Shown here piece after piece: positions 25,019 through 34,677 of a stretch of 64,000 nucleotides of DNA (positions within the stretch are counted from its first letter, which is position 1; every line of letters starts with the position of its first letter). The DNA comes from Pelagibius sp. CAU 1746. Lineage in GTDB: Bacteria > Pseudomonadota > Alphaproteobacteria > Kiloniellales > Kiloniellaceae. Below the pieces are notes generated by a model. It had not been told where the DNA came from and ran no database searches. It was given only the letters and a program-made list of their open reading frames with translations. The translations under genes and the position numbers were made by a program. The DNA lies in NCBI RefSeq assembly GCF_039839785.1, contig NZ_JBDOQT010000001.1:1860001-1924000 (forward strand), written 5' to 3'.

Positions 25019-25676
25019 TCTCGACGACACGCTCTACGACGAGCGCAGTTACGTGGAGAGCGGGCTGCGGGCCGTCGCCGACCACACGCAACGGGTCTTC
25101 GGCTGGGACTCCGCCGAGTCTTTCGGGTTCATGGTCGAGGTGCTGGAGGCCCAGGGGCGCGGCCGCATCTTCGATGCCCTGCTGGAGCGCTACGGCAAGC
25201 GGACGCAGGGCGGTGTCGAGGCCCTGGTGAAGGCCTACCGCCATCACAAGCCGTCGCTGTCGCTGTTCCCGGCGGCCCGGCGGGCGCTCGAGCGCTACGA
25301 AGGCGGCGCGCCGCTCTATCTGGTGACCGACGGTCACAAGGTCGTCCAGGAGAACAAGGTCGAGGCTCTGGGCCTCTGGCCCCGTTTCAGGCGGGTGATG
25401 ATCACCCACCGTTTCGGCCTGCGTCACGCCAAGCCGTCGACTTACTGCTTCGAGCGGATCCGCGCCGCCGAGGGCTGCGGCTGGGGCGACATGGTCTATG
25501 TGGCCGACAACCCCGCCAAGGATTTCGTGAACCTGAACAGGAAGGGCATGCCCACGGTGCGGGTTCTGACGGGGCTGCACCGCGATGTCGAGGCCAAACC
25601 CGGCTACGACGCGCGCTACCGGATCGGTGATCTGGATGCGCTGCCGGGCACGCTGGACGAGATTTTCGCGGGCTAA
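25002..25676 (+). CDS. HAD-superfamily hydrolase of the nonulosonate operon
   Basis: The 224-aa protein is a HAD phosphatase-like enzyme. It has catalytic motif I FDLDDTLYDE at residues 5-14, motif II in YLVTDGHK near residue 106, a lysine in motif III (RHAKPSTYCF) and motif IV VYVADNPAKDF near residue 166. The 17-base overlap with the ATP-grasp gene implies that the two are made together. ATP-grasp and HAD pairs recur in surface-polysaccharide loci. PseI does not form a phosphorylated product, so the HAD substrate is not the usual 9-phosphate. Confidence 0.82.
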   Translation: MILIFDLDDTLYDERSYVESGLRAVADHTQRVFGWDSAESFGFMVEVLEAQGRGRIFDALLERYGKRTQGGVEALVKAYRHHKPSLSLFPAARRALERYEGGAPLYLVTDGHKVVQENKVEALGLWPRFRRVMITHRFGLRHAKPSTYCFERIRAAEGCGWGDMVYVADNPAKDFVNLNRKGMPTVRVLTGLHRDVEAKPGYDARYRIGDLDALPGTLDEIFAG

Positions 25677-25781
25677 GCGGCCGCCCCGGCCGGCTTCGGC
25701 AGGGCGCGGCTGCGGGGCGCCGCTAGGAATGCCGGTCCCGCCGCCGCGGCAGGCGGCTGCGTGGCGGCCACTTATGTTATT

Positions 25782-25807
25782 GCGCCGAATAGGGTACTAT
25801 TCGGCGC
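25782..25807. promoter_or_regulatory. perfect 11-bp palindrome upstream of cytochrome bd genes
   Basis: The arms GCGCCGAATAG and CTATTCGGCGC pair perfectly around a 4-base centre GGTA. The element is 105 bases before the cydA start and 105 bases after the HAD gene. No U-run follows on either strand, so it is a poor terminator match. It may be a protein-binding operator for oxygen or redox control of cydAB, or an RNA hairpin closing the previous operon. The rest of 25677-25912 is GC-rich with no gene visible. Confidence 0.55.
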
Positions 25808-25912
25808 CCGCTGCGGCAAAAGCGCCCAGCGACAAGGCGTCGGCTTCGCACCATCCACTTCGGGTGGCAGTCTGCGGCTTCTCTGTGAACGGCAGTTGAG
25901 GGTCGCCCTGGC

Positions 25913-27319
25913 ATGTTCGATCTCTTTGACGCTCTCACCCTGGCGCGGGCGCAGTTCGCCTTCACCGTCTCGGCACACATCATCTTTCCCGCCTTCACCA
26001 TCGGCCTGGCCAGTTATCTCGCCGTGCTGGAGGGCCTCTGGCTGTGGACGCGGGATGGCCGCTACATGCAGGTCTTCGCCTACTGGAAGACGATCTTCGC
26101 CGTTGTCTTCGGCATGGGTGTCGTCTCGGGCATCGTCATGAGCTACCAGTTCGGCACCAACTGGAGCGTCTTTTCCGACAAAACCGGCCCGATTCTCGGC
26201 CCCCTGATGGGCTACGAGGTGTTGAGCGCCTTTTTCCTGGAGGCCGGCTTTCTGGGCGTCATGCTGTTTGGCGAGAAGCGGGTCGGCGAGAAGCTGCACT
26301 TCTTCGCCACGCTGATGGTCGCGGTCGGCACGCTGTTCTCCGCCTTCTGGATCCTCTCGGTGAATTCCTGGATGCAGACCCCCGCCGGCTACGGTGTGAA
26401 CGAGGTCGGTCAGTTCGTGCCGACCGACTGGTGGGCGGCGGTCTTCAACCCCTCCTTTCCCTACCGCTTCGTCCACATGGTGCTGGCCGCCTATTTGACC
26501 ACGGCTTTCGTGGTCGGCGGCGTCGGAGCCTGGCATCTTCTGCGCGACCGGGACAACCGCGGCGCGCGCCTGATGTTCTCCATGGCCATGTGGATGGCCC
26601 TCGTGGTCGCCCCGCTGCAGGTGCTGGCCGGCGACATGCACGGCCTCAATACCCTGGAGCACCAGCCGGCCAAGATCGCCGCCATGGAAGGCCATTGGGA
26701 AACCCGGCAGGGGGCGCCGCTGATCCTCTTCGGCCTGCCCGACGACGAGGCGGAGGAGACGCGCTACGCCCTCGAGGTGCCCCATCTCGGCTCGCTGATA
26801 CTGACCCATGAATGGAACGGCGAGGTGAGGGGGCTCAAGGCCTGGCCGAAGGACGAGCGTCCGCCCTCGGCCGTGGTGTTCTGGAGTTTCCGCGTGATGG
26901 TCGCGCTCGGCTTCGCCATGGTGGGACTCGGCCTATGGAGCGCGGTCCTGCGCCTGCGCGGGCGCCTCTATGCGTCGCCCTGGCTGCATGCCGCCGCCGT
27001 GGTCATGGCGCCAGCCGGTTTCGCTGCCGTGCTGGCCGGCTGGGTGACGACGGAGGTTGGGCGTCAGCCCTGGACGGTCTACGGCCTCTTGACCACCGCG
27101 CAGTCGTCCTCGCCGCTCGATGCCGCAGCGGTGGGCGCCTCGCTGCTCGCCTTCATCCTGGTCTATTTCGCGGTTTTTGGCGCCGGCACCTTCTACGTCC
27201 TGCGGCTGATGGCCCGCCCGCCCGGTGCCAAGGTCGCGGAGGATCAGGGGCCCCTGCGCGCCGCCGGGATCACCCCTGGGCCCGCCATGGCGGCCCCCGG
27301 CCCCCGACGGGCCGAGTGA
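25913..27319 (+). CDS. cydA: cytochrome bd-type quinol oxidase subunit I (CydA/CioA)
   Basis: The 468-aa integral membrane protein carries the haems of the bd oxidase that reduces O2 with quinol. Conserved features are RAQFAFTVSAHIIFPAFTIG (haem histidine near residue 22), VSGIVMSYQFGTNW near residue 73, FRFVH-like PYRFVHMVLAAY near residue 186, and TTEVGRQPWTVYG near residue 378. The quinol loop is short, as in cyanide-insensitive CIO-type enzymes. It is followed closely by cydB. Such oxidases serve under low oxygen or respiratory stress. Confidence 0.95.
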   Translation: MFDLFDALTLARAQFAFTVSAHIIFPAFTIGLASYLAVLEGLWLWTRDGRYMQVFAYWKTIFAVVFGMGVVSGIVMSYQFGTNWSVFSDKTGPILGPLMGYEVLSAFFLEAGFLGVMLFGEKRVGEKLHFFATLMVAVGTLFSAFWILSVNSWMQTPAGYGVNEVGQFVPTDWWAAVFNPSFPYRFVHMVLAAYLTTAFVVGGVGAWHLLRDRDNRGARLMFSMAMWMALVVAPLQVLAGDMHGLNTLEHQPAKIAAMEGHWETRQGAPLILFGLPDDEAEETRYALEVPHLGSLILTHEWNGEVRGLKAWPKDERPPSAVVFWSFRVMVALGFAMVGLGLWSAVLRLRGRLYASPWLHAAAVVMAPAGFAAVLAGWVTTEVGRQPWTVYGLLTTAQSSSPLDAAAVGASLLAFILVYFAVFGAGTFYVLRLMARPPGAKVAEDQGPLRAAGITPGPAMAAPGPRRAE

Positions 27320-27332
27320 GGAGGCGCGGCCG

Positions 27333-28349
27333 ATGGAACTGGACCTTCCTTTCATCTGGGCTGCTCTGATCGCCTTTTCGGTGCTGGCCTATGTGGTGCT
27401 GGACGGATTCGATCTGGGCATCGGTATCCTCTTTCCGCTGATCGGCGAAGGCCGCGACCGCAGCGTGGCGATGAACTCGGTGGCGCCGGTCTGGGATGGC
27501 AACGAAACCTGGCTGGTGCTGGGCGGCGGCGGCCTCTTCGCGGTCTTCCCGCTGGCTTATGCGACCATCCTTCCGGCGCTCTACGCGCCGCTCATCGCCA
27601 TGCTGATAGGCCTGATCTTCCGCGGGGTTTCCTTCGAATTCCGCCACCGCACCCGGCGCGGCAGGTTCCTTTGGGATTGGGGTTTCGCCGGCGGCTCCTT
27701 GCTCGCCGCCTTCGCCCAGGGCATCACCCTGGGCGCACTGGTACAGGGCATCGAGGTGGCGGACCGCGCCTATGCCGGCGGCTGGTGGGACTGGCTGACC
27801 CCCTTCAGCCTGTTGACGGGCGTCGCCCTGGTGTTCGGTTACGCCCTTTTGGGCGCCACCTGGCTGGTGATGAAGACCGAAGGCCGGCTGCAGCGCCGGG
27901 CTACGGACTTTGCCTGGGTCAGTGCCGTCGCCACCCTGATTCTCATCGCCGTGGTCAGCCTGGCCACGCCCTTCCTGAACCCGGCATTCCTGGAGCGCTG
28001 GTTTGCCTGGCCGACGATGATCTTCAGTCTGGTGGTGCCGGCCCTGGTGGCGGCCTGCGCCTGGATGTTGTTCAGCGGGCTCACCGATCATCGGCCGCTG
28101 CGGCCTTTCCTGGCCGCGCTGGGGCTCTTCACGCTGTGCTATGCCGGCATCGGCATCAGCTTCTACCCCTACATCGTGCCGCCCAGCATCACCATCTGGC
28201 AGGCCGCGGCGCCGGATGCCAGCCTTGCCTTCCTGCTGGTCGGGGCCGCGGTGCTGATTCCTATCATCCTGCTCTACACAGGCTATGCCTACTGGGTGTT
28301 CCGCGGCAAGGTCGACCCAGAGGAAGGCTATCACCAGGACCACCCATGA
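27333..28349 (+). CDS. cydB: cytochrome bd-type quinol oxidase subunit II (CydB/CioB)
   Basis: The 338-aa membrane protein begins MELDLPFIWAALIAFSVLAYVVLDGFDLGIG, with the family mark LDGFDLG at residues 23-29, and then NSVAPVWDGNETWLVLGGGGLFAVFP near residue 50. About eight membrane segments follow. The ATG at 27333 has GAGGAGGC upstream. The frame is open earlier, but only through the end of cydA. Its stop overlaps the start of a tiny third gene by 4 bases. Confidence 0.95.
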   Translation: MELDLPFIWAALIAFSVLAYVVLDGFDLGIGILFPLIGEGRDRSVAMNSVAPVWDGNETWLVLGGGGLFAVFPLAYATILPALYAPLIAMLIGLIFRGVSFEFRHRTRRGRFLWDWGFAGGSLLAAFAQGITLGALVQGIEVADRAYAGGWWDWLTPFSLLTGVALVFGYALLGATWLVMKTEGRLQRRATDFAWVSAVATLILIAVVSLATPFLNPAFLERWFAWPTMIFSLVVPALVAACAWMLFSGLTDHRPLRPFLAALGLFTLCYAGIGISFYPYIVPPSITIWQAAAPDASLAFLLVGAAVLIPIILLYTGYAYWVFRGKVDPEEGYHQDHP

Positions 28350-28450
28350 ACGCATTGCGCCGCTTGCTGTGGTTTGCCGCGCTCTGGGCCGCCGGAGTGC
28401 TGGTGGTGGCTGCCCTGGGGTTGCTCGTCAAGCTGGCCCTGGCCGCCTGA
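28346..28450 (+). CDS. DUF2474/CydX-like small subunit of cytochrome bd oxidase
   Basis: A 34-codon gene starts at the ATG overlapping the cydB stop. It encodes a basic start (MNALRRLLW) and one membrane helix (residues 9-30, AALWAAGVLVVAALGLLV). Size, position and the WFAALWAAGV pattern match the DUF2474 family found after CIO-type cydAB. Such single-helix proteins stabilise the haem centre of bd oxidases (CydX, CydS and CydH in other species). It is easily missed because of its length. Confidence 0.85.
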   Translation: MNALRRLLWFAALWAAGVLVVAALGLLVKLALAA

Positions 28451-28608
28451 AACGCGCTGCGTGAGATGCATCGCTGAGCTGCCGCGCGCCGCATTGCGGC
28501 AACTTCCGCGCCATTGTAGTTTCGAGCCGGCGAGGGCGCGGTTCGGGAGCCTGAGCTTATCTTGCGGCTTTGCCCAAGGCCCCGCTGCGCTGGTCGGAAA
28601 GGTTCCGG

Positions 28609-29601
28609 ATGAACAGAAGTCTTCTTTTGATTGCCGTTGTGGCCGCACTTGCGGCGGCCTCGGCGGGCTATCTCTGGTGGCGCGACAACCACGACCGGCT
28701 TCCCGACTATATCGCCAGCGGCAACGGCCGCATCGAGGCCGAGGAGGTCCAGGTCGCCACCAGATACGCCGGGCGTGTGGCCGAGGTGCTGGTGAACGAA
28801 GGCGACATGGTGGCGGCCGGTCAGGTGCTGGCGCGCATGGACACCGCCGAGCTGCGTGCCTCCCTGGCCGCCGCCCGGGCCAGCATCGCTCAGGCGCAGG
28901 AGAACGTCATCGAGGCGCGCGCCCAGATCGTGCAGCGGCAAAGCGAATTGAAGTTCGCGGAAGAGGAGCTGGCGCGCGCCGAAGCGCTGGTCGCCAAGGG
29001 CCATATCTCCAAGCAGCTTGCCGATCAGCGGCGGACCGAGCGCGATACCGCCAAGGCGGCTCTGGAGGCGGCCCGGGCGCGCCTGGCCAGCACCCAGCGC
29101 GCCGTCGAGGCGGCCGAGGCGCAGGCCGAGCTGATTCAGACCCAGATCGACGATTCGACGCTCACCGCGCCGCGCGAAGGGCGTGTGCAGTACCGCCTGG
29201 CGGAGCCCGGCGAGGTGTTGGCCAGCGGCGGACGCGTCATCACCCTGTTGGACCTGACCGACGTCTACATGACGATCTTCCTGCCGACGGCGCAGATCGG
29301 CCGCCTGCTGGTCGGCAGCGAGGCGCGCATCATCCTGGATGCCGTGCCGCAGTACGTGATTCCGGCTCAGGTTTCCTTCATTTCCGCCGAGGCCCAGTTT
29401 ACCCCGCGCGAGGTGGAAACGCGCAGTGAGCGCGAGAAGCTGATGTTCAGGATCAAGGTCAAGATCGCGCCGGAGCTGTTGCGCGAGCACATCGAAAAGG
29501 TGCGCAGCGGCCTGCCCGGCGAGGCCTATGTCATGCTGGGCGGCGGCGGCGCCTGGCCGGAGCGCTTCGCCGTCAGCCTGCCTGCGGTCGCCGGGCAATG
29601 A
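28609..29601 (+). CDS. HlyD-family periplasmic adaptor (YhiI-like)
   Basis: The 330-aa protein has an N-terminal anchor helix (residues 4-22). A lipoyl/barrel-sandwich half follows ([30 protein letters not shown] near residues 47-76), then a long coiled-coil hairpin (about 80-190), the second lipoyl half ([22 protein letters not shown]) and a beta-barrel domain. It would link the inner-membrane ABC proteins encoded next to an outer-membrane channel. ATG 28609 has GGAAAGG before it. The start overlaps nothing, while its stop overlaps the next gene. Confidence 0.9.
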   Translation: MNRSLLLIAVVAALAAASAGYLWWRDNHDRLPDYIASGNGRIEAEEVQVATRYAGRVAEVLVNEGDMVAAGQVLARMDTAELRASLAAARASIAQAQENVIEARAQIVQRQSELKFAEEELARAEALVAKGHISKQLADQRRTERDTAKAALEAARARLASTQRAVEAAEAQAELIQTQIDDSTLTAPREGRVQYRLAEPGEVLASGGRVITLLDLTDVYMTIFLPTAQIGRLLVGSEARIILDAVPQYVIPAQVSFISAEAQFTPREVETRSEREKLMFRIKVKIAPELLREHIEKVRSGLPGEAYVMLGGGGAWPERFAVSLPAVAGQ

Positions 29602-32357
29602 CCCGGGCCATGGCGGCTGCGGAGGCGCTGGCTGCGAGGCTGGAGGCCGTCTCCCATCGCTATGGTAAGACGGCGGCGTTGCGGGCCGTGTCGCTGGGCC
29701 TGCCGGCGGGCGGCATAACCGGCTTCATTGGCCCCGACGGTGTCGGCAAGTCGACCCTGCTGGCGCTCATCGCCGGGGCCCGCAAGATCCAGGAGGGCCG
29801 CGTCGAGGTGCTGGGCGGCGACATGGCCGCGCGCCGCCACCGCGAGGCGACGCAGCCGCGTATCGCCTACATGCCCCAGGGGCTCGGCAAGAACCTCTAT
29901 ATGGATCTCACGGTGGCCGAGAACCTGCACTTCTTCGGCCGTCTCTTCGGTCAGGGCGCCAAGGAGCGGCGCCGGCGCATCGACTCTCTGTTGAAGAGCA
30001 CCGGGCTCGACCCCTTTCCCGACCGCCGCGCCGGCAAGCTTTCCGGCGGCATGAAGCAGAAGCTCGGTCTTTGCTGCGCGCTGATTCACGACCCCGACCT
30101 GCTGATCCTCGACGAACCGACCACCGGCGTCGATCCGCTGTCGCGCCGCCAGTTCTGGGAACTGATCGCGCGCATCCGCGGCGAACGTCCGGACATGGCG
30201 GTCCTGGTCGCCACTGCCTACATGAACGAGGCCGAGACCTTCGACAGCCTCGTGGTGATCAACGACGGGCAAGTGCTGGCCGCCGGCAGCCCGGCGGAGA
30301 TAAAGCGGGCTCAGGGTGCGGCAACCTTGGAGGAGGCTTACATTGCCCTGTTGCCGGAGGAACGGCGCCGGGGGCATCGCAAGCTGGAGATTCCGCCGCG
30401 CCGGCGCCGCGACGGCGCGCCGGCCATCGTCGCTGAGGGCCTGACCCGGCGGTTCGGCCGTTTCACCGCCGTGGACGACGTCAGCTTCCAGATCGAGCGG
30501 GGGGAGATCTTCGGATTCCTGGGCTCCAACGGCTGCGGCAAGACCACGACCATGAAAATGCTGACCGGCCTGCTGCCGCCCAGCGAAGGCGAAGCCTGGC
30601 TGTTCGGCGAAAAGACCCGCTCCCACGACATCGCCTCGCGCAAGCGTGTCGGCTACATGTCGCAGTCCTTCTCGCTCTATGGCGAGCTTTCCGTGGAGCA
30701 GAACCTGCGGCTGCACGCACGCCTCTTTCATCTGCCCGCGCAGCGCATCGAGGCGCGCGTCGACGAGCTGATGGCCCGCTTCGAACTGGCGCACTATGCC
30801 GAATCGCTCTCCGGCGACCTGCCGCTGGGGGTCCGTCAGCGTCTGTCGCTGGCCGTCGCGGTGATCCACGAGCCGGAAGTGCTGATCCTCGACGAGCCGA
30901 CATCCGGCGTCGACCCGATGGCCCGCGACGTGTTTTGGGAACTGCTGGCCGACCTGTCGCGCAATCAGGGCGTGACCATATTCATTTCCACCCATTTCAT
31001 GACCGAGGCGCTGCGCTGCGACCGGGTCTCGCTGATGCACGCGGGCAAGGTCCTCGCCAGCGATACTCCCGATGCCCTGGCCGCCGCGCGCGGCGTCGCA
31101 ACTCTCGAGGAAGCTTTCATCGCCTACCTGGAAGAGGCGACGGGGGACGGGGGAGCGGCAGCGGCGGCGCCGGAGAGGGTTTCTCCCCTGGGCGAGGGCA
31201 ACGCCCCGCCTGCGGCGCGTCCGGCCTTCGGCTTCGACCTGCGCCGCCTGTTGGCCTACAGCCTGCGCGAGGGCCGGGAACTGTTGCGCGATCCGATTCG
31301 CCTCGCCTTCGCGCTGGCCGGCAACGCCTTCTTGCTGCTGGTCTTCGGCTACGGCATCACCTTCGACGTGGAGAACCTGACCTACGCCGCCTTCGACCGC
31401 GACAAGACGCCGGAAAGCCGGCGCTATCTCGAAGGCTTCACCGGCTCGCGTTACTTCGAGGAACGCCCCCCGATCGACAGCTACGAGGACATGGATCATC
31501 GCCTGAAGGCGGGTGACATCACCCTGGCGATCGAAATTCCGCCGGACTTCGGTAGGGATCTGCTGCGAGGACGTCAGCCGCAGGTCGCCGGCTGGATCGA
31601 CGGCGCGATGCCGTTCCGCGCCGAGACCGTAAGGGGCTATCTGGAAGGCCTGCACCGGGGCTATCTCGCCGACTTGAGCCGGGAAAACCCGGACCTGGCG
31701 CCGCCGAGGCTGCCGGCCGAGATCCAGTCGCGCTACCGCTACAACCAGAATTTCGAAAGCGCGAACGCCATGGTGCCGGCGAACATCGTTCTTATGCTGG
31801 TTTTCATTCCGGCCATCCTCATGGCGCTGGGCGTGGTGCGGGAGAAGGAGCTGGGTTCGATCACCAACCTCTACGTGACGCCGGTCACCCGGCTGGAGTT
31901 CCTGCTCGGCAAGCAACTGCCCTACGTCGTTGTCGGCCTGGTGAACTTCCTGGTCATGACGGCACTGGCGGTATTTCTCTTCGGCGTAGCGGTCAAGGGC
32001 AGCTTCCTGGCATTGAGCCTTGGCGCGCTGCTCTTTGTGATCGCCACCACGGGGATCGGCTTGCTGGTTTCCTCCTTCACGCGCACTCAGGTCGCCGCGC
32101 TCTTCGGCACGGCCATCTTCACCATGGTGCCGTCGGTCCTGTTCTCCGGCATGATGCAGCCCGTGTCGTCCCTGGAAGGCGGTGCGGCGGTCTTCGGCAA
32201 CGTCTTTCCGACGGGCTATTACATGACCATCTGCGTGGGGACCTTTACCAAGGCGCTGGGCTTCGCCGAACTGCGCGACAGCTTTCTGGCGCTGGCGATG
32301 TATTTTCCGGTGTTGACTGCGGTCAGCCTGCTGCTGCTGAGAAAGCAGGAGCTGTGA
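29598..32357 (+). CDS. rbbA: RbbA-like ABC transporter: two ATPase domains fused to a permease
   Basis: The 919-aa protein has two nucleotide-binding domains and a C-terminal ABC-2 membrane domain, as in E. coli RbbA/YhiH. NBD1 has Walker [10 protein letters not shown] near residue 50, signature LSGGMKQKL and [15 protein letters not shown]2 has GSNGCGKTT near residue 312, a degenerate signature [13 protein letters not shown] and [12 protein letters not shown]. The permease begins near residue 550 and has six membrane helices. E. coli RbbA was reported to bind ribosomes, though the adaptor and permease neighbours fit an exporter. It is flanked by HlyD-type and ABC-2 permease genes with 4-base overlaps. 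Confidence 0.9.
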   Translation: MTRAMAAAEALAARLEAVSHRYGKTAALRAVSLGLPAGGITGFIGPDGVGKSTLLALIAGARKIQEGRVEVLGGDMAARRHREATQPRIAYMPQGLGKNLYMDLTVAENLHFFGRLFGQGAKERRRRIDSLLKSTGLDPFPDRRAGKLSGGMKQKLGLCCALIHDPDLLILDEPTTGVDPLSRRQFWELIARIRGERPDMAVLVATAYMNEAETFDSLVVINDGQVLAAGSPAEIKRAQGAATLEEAYIALLPEERRRGHRKLEIPPRRRRDGAPAIVAEGLTRRFGRFTAVDDVSFQIERGEIFGFLGSNGCGKTTTMKMLTGLLPPSEGEAWLFGEKTRSHDIASRKRVGYMSQSFSLYGELSVEQNLRLHARLFHLPAQRIEARVDELMARFELAHYAESLSGDLPLGVRQRLSLAVAVIHEPEVLILDEPTSGVDPMARDVFWELLADLSRNQGVTIFISTHFMTEALRCDRVSLMHAGKVLASDTPDALAAARGVATLEEAFIAYLEEATGDGGAAAAAPERVSPLGEGNAPPAARPAFGFDLRRLLAYSLREGRELLRDPIRLAFALAGNAFLLLVFGYGITFDVENLTYAAFDRDKTPESRRYLEGFTGSRYFEERPPIDSYEDMDHRLKAGDITLAIEIPPDFGRDLLRGRQPQVAGWIDGAMPFRAETVRGYLEGLHRGYLADLSRENPDLAPPRLPAEIQSRYRYNQNFESANAMVPANIVLMLVFIPAILMALGVVREKELGSITNLYVTPVTRLEFLLGKQLPYVVVGLVNFLVMTALAVFLFGVAVKGSFLALSLGALLFVIATTGIGLLVSSFTRTQVAALFGTAIFTMVPSVLFSGMMQPVSSLEGGAAVFGNVFPTGYYMTICVGTFTKALGFAELRDSFLALAMYFPVLTAVSLLLLRKQEL

Positions 32358-33484
32358 GGATGGGCCGGCTTGCGAGCATCTATCACCTGGGCGTCAAGGA
32401 GCTCTTCAGTCTGCGCCGCGACGTGGTGTTGCTGGCGCTCGTGATCTGGGCCTTCTCGCTGTCGATCTACACCGCGGCCACCGGCATGTCCCACGACCTG
32501 CGCAACGCCTCCATCGCCATCGTCGACGAGGACCGCTCGCAGCTTTCCGCGCGTATCCGCCAGGCCTTTCTGCCGCCCTTCTTCCAGGAGCCGCGGATGA
32601 TCGATTTCGCCGAGATCGATCCGGGCATGGATTTCGGCACCTACACCTTCGTGGTCGTGATCCCGCCGGACTTCGAGGCCGATGTGCTGGCCGGGCGCGA
32701 TCCGGCACTGCAGGTCAACATCGACGCGACGGCGATGATGCAGGCCGGCATCGGCGACGGCTATATCCAGTCGATCATCAGCCAGGAGATCGGCACCTTC
32801 CTGGGCAGTGGAGCGCCGCCCCGCAACGCCGTGGCCCTGGAGGCGCGCTACGCCTTCAATCCGAATATCGAGAGCTCGTGGTTCACCAGCATCATGCAGG
32901 TCATCAACAACGTGACCATGCTGTCCATCGTGCTGACCGGCGCGGCGCTGATCCGTGAGCGCGAGCACGGGACCATCGAGCACCTGCTGGTCATGCCGTT
33001 GACGCCTTTCGAGATCATGATGGCCAAGGTCTGGTCCAACGGGCTGGTCATCCTGATTGCGGTAGGGCTTTGTCTGCTGTTGGTGGTGGAGACTCTGCTG
33101 CAAGTGCCCGTGGCAGGCTCACGGGGCTTGTTCCTCATGGGGCTGGTGTTCTACCTCTTCTTCGCCACGGCGCTGGGTATCTTCCTCGCCACGGTTGCGC
33201 GCTCCATGCCGCAGTTCGGCTTGCTGTTCATGCTGGTGGCGCTGCCCATGAACCTGCTGTCCGGGGGCGAGACGCCCATCGAGAGCCAGCCGGAGTGGCT
33301 CCAGGCGCTGATGGAGGGCGTTCCCTCGAAGCACTTCGTGAGCTTCGCCCAGGCGATCCTCTTCCGTGACGCGGGATTCGACGTCGTCTGGCCGCAGTTC
33401 GCGCTGGTGGCGGCCATCGGCGGACTGTTCTTCGCCTTCGCCGCCTTCCGCTTCCGCAGGAGCATCGCCGAAATGCAGGGCTGA
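32354..33484 (+). CDS. ABC-2 type permease (YhhJ-like)
   Basis: The 376-aa protein has one N-terminal helix, a periplasmic domain (about residues 45-175), and five C-terminal helices with [40 protein letters not shown] near residue 185-225, the usual ABC-2 coupling segment. It starts at GTG overlapping the rbbA stop. An ATG two codons later is equally possible. Gene order adaptor, RbbA, permease reproduces the E. coli yhiI-rbbA-yhhJ operon. The transported substrate is unknown. Confidence 0.9.
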   Translation: MRMGRLASIYHLGVKELFSLRRDVVLLALVIWAFSLSIYTAATGMSHDLRNASIAIVDEDRSQLSARIRQAFLPPFFQEPRMIDFAEIDPGMDFGTYTFVVVIPPDFEADVLAGRDPALQVNIDATAMMQAGIGDGYIQSIISQEIGTFLGSGAPPRNAVALEARYAFNPNIESSWFTSIMQVINNVTMLSIVLTGAALIREREHGTIEHLLVMPLTPFEIMMAKVWSNGLVILIAVGLCLLLVVETLLQVPVAGSRGLFLMGLVFYLFFATALGIFLATVARSMPQFGLLFMLVALPMNLLSGGETPIESQPEWLQALMEGVPSKHFVSFAQAILFRDAGFDVVWPQFALVAAIGGLFFAFAAFRFRRSIAEMQG

Positions 33485-33559
33485 GCTTACCGGAAAATCG
33501 CTTCCCGCGACTTGCGGCGGCGCGCCAGCCGTCCTAAGAGGGAGGGCAGGGAGCAACTG

Positions 33560-34591
33560 ATGGATCTCTTGGCGCAACCGCTCTGGGCCGCTTTCGCGGT
33601 CTTCGGCGTGACAGTCCTGGCCATCGCCGCGGCCGGCACGGCCATGGCCCAGGTCGCGGACCGGCTGGCCGACCGCAGCGGTCTGGGCGAGGCGATCACC
33701 GGCGGGCTGCTGCTGGGCGCCAGCACCTCTCTTTCCGGCTTCGTCACCTCGGTTTCCACCGCATGGCAGGGTTTTCCAGACCTGGCGCTCAGCAATGCCG
33801 TCGGCGGCATTGCCGTGCAGACCGCTTTCCTGGCCATCGCCGATATCACCTACCGCCGCGCCAACCTGGAACACGCCGCGGCCTCGCTGACCAACCTGAC
33901 CCAGGGCGCGCTGCTGGTCGGCCTCCTAAGTCTCCCCCTGGTTGCCGGGCTGACGCCGCCGGTGACGCTGCTGGGCTGCCATCCCGCCAGCTTCGTCATT
34001 CTCATCGCCTACCTCTTCGGCATGCGGCTGGCCTCGCAAACCCACAAGGAGCCGCTGTGGGGGCCGAAGCAGACGGAGGAGACGCGCACCGACGTGCCCG
34101 AGGAACCGCAGGGCGGCCGCGCGCTCTATGTGCTTCTGGCGCGCTTTGGCCTTCTGTTCGTCATCGTCGGTCTCGCCGGCTATGCCCTGGGCCAGGCGGG
34201 TATTGCCATCGCCGGCAAGACCGGCCTTTCCGAAACCATCGTCGGCACCCTGTTGACCGCGGTCTCCACCTCGCTGCCTGAACTGGTGACCACCCTGGCC
34301 GCGGTGCGCCGCGGCGCCCTGACGCTGGCGGTCGGCGGCATCATCGGCGGCAATACCTTCGACGTGATCCTGGTGGCGGCCTCGGACATCGCCTACCGGG
34401 ACGGTTCCATCTACCACGCCACCTCGCAGCAGCCGGTCTTCGTCATCGCACTGACCATCATGCTGACGGCGGTTCTGCTGCTCGGCCTGCTGCGGCGGGA
34501 AAAGTACGGCTTTGCCAACATCGGCTTCGAGAGCCTCTTGATCCTGCTCATCTACCTGGGCGGCACCGCCGTTCTGGTCGCGACCGGGTGA
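33560..34591 (+). CDS. sodium/calcium exchanger (CaCA) family membrane protein
   Basis: The protein (about 343 aa) has ten or so membrane helices in two inverted halves. The alpha-2 repeat is classical: [20 protein letters not shown] and [18 protein letters not shown] near residues 235-280. The alpha-1 repeat reads [18 protein letters not shown], so the usual acidic residue (SLPE) is absent. The middle loop is hydrophilic ([14 protein letters not shown]-like). The alteration may change the ion or stop exchange. It follows the ABC operon by 75 bases and starts at ATG 33560. Confidence 0.83.
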   Translation: MDLLAQPLWAAFAVFGVTVLAIAAAGTAMAQVADRLADRSGLGEAITGGLLLGASTSLSGFVTSVSTAWQGFPDLALSNAVGGIAVQTAFLAIADITYRRANLEHAAASLTNLTQGALLVGLLSLPLVAGLTPPVTLLGCHPASFVILIAYLFGMRLASQTHKEPLWGPKQTEETRTDVPEEPQGGRALYVLLARFGLLFVIVGLAGYALGQAGIAIAGKTGLSETIVGTLLTAVSTSLPELVTTLAAVRRGALTLAVGGIIGGNTFDVILVAASDIAYRDGSIYHATSQQPVFVIALTIMLTAVLLLGLLRREKYGFANIGFESLLILLIYLGGTAVLVATG

Positions 34592-34677
34592 ACGGTCTGC
34601 GCGATCCTGATGGCGGATTAATTTTTGAACCCGGCGGCCCCTAGGACCGACCAAGGGGCGGCAAGAGGTTTTTCGGC

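Noticed and set aside
29526-31916. Minus-strand open frame of 796 codons
   Set aside because: It is antisense to the rbbA-like gene, whose ATPase motifs are complete on the plus strand.
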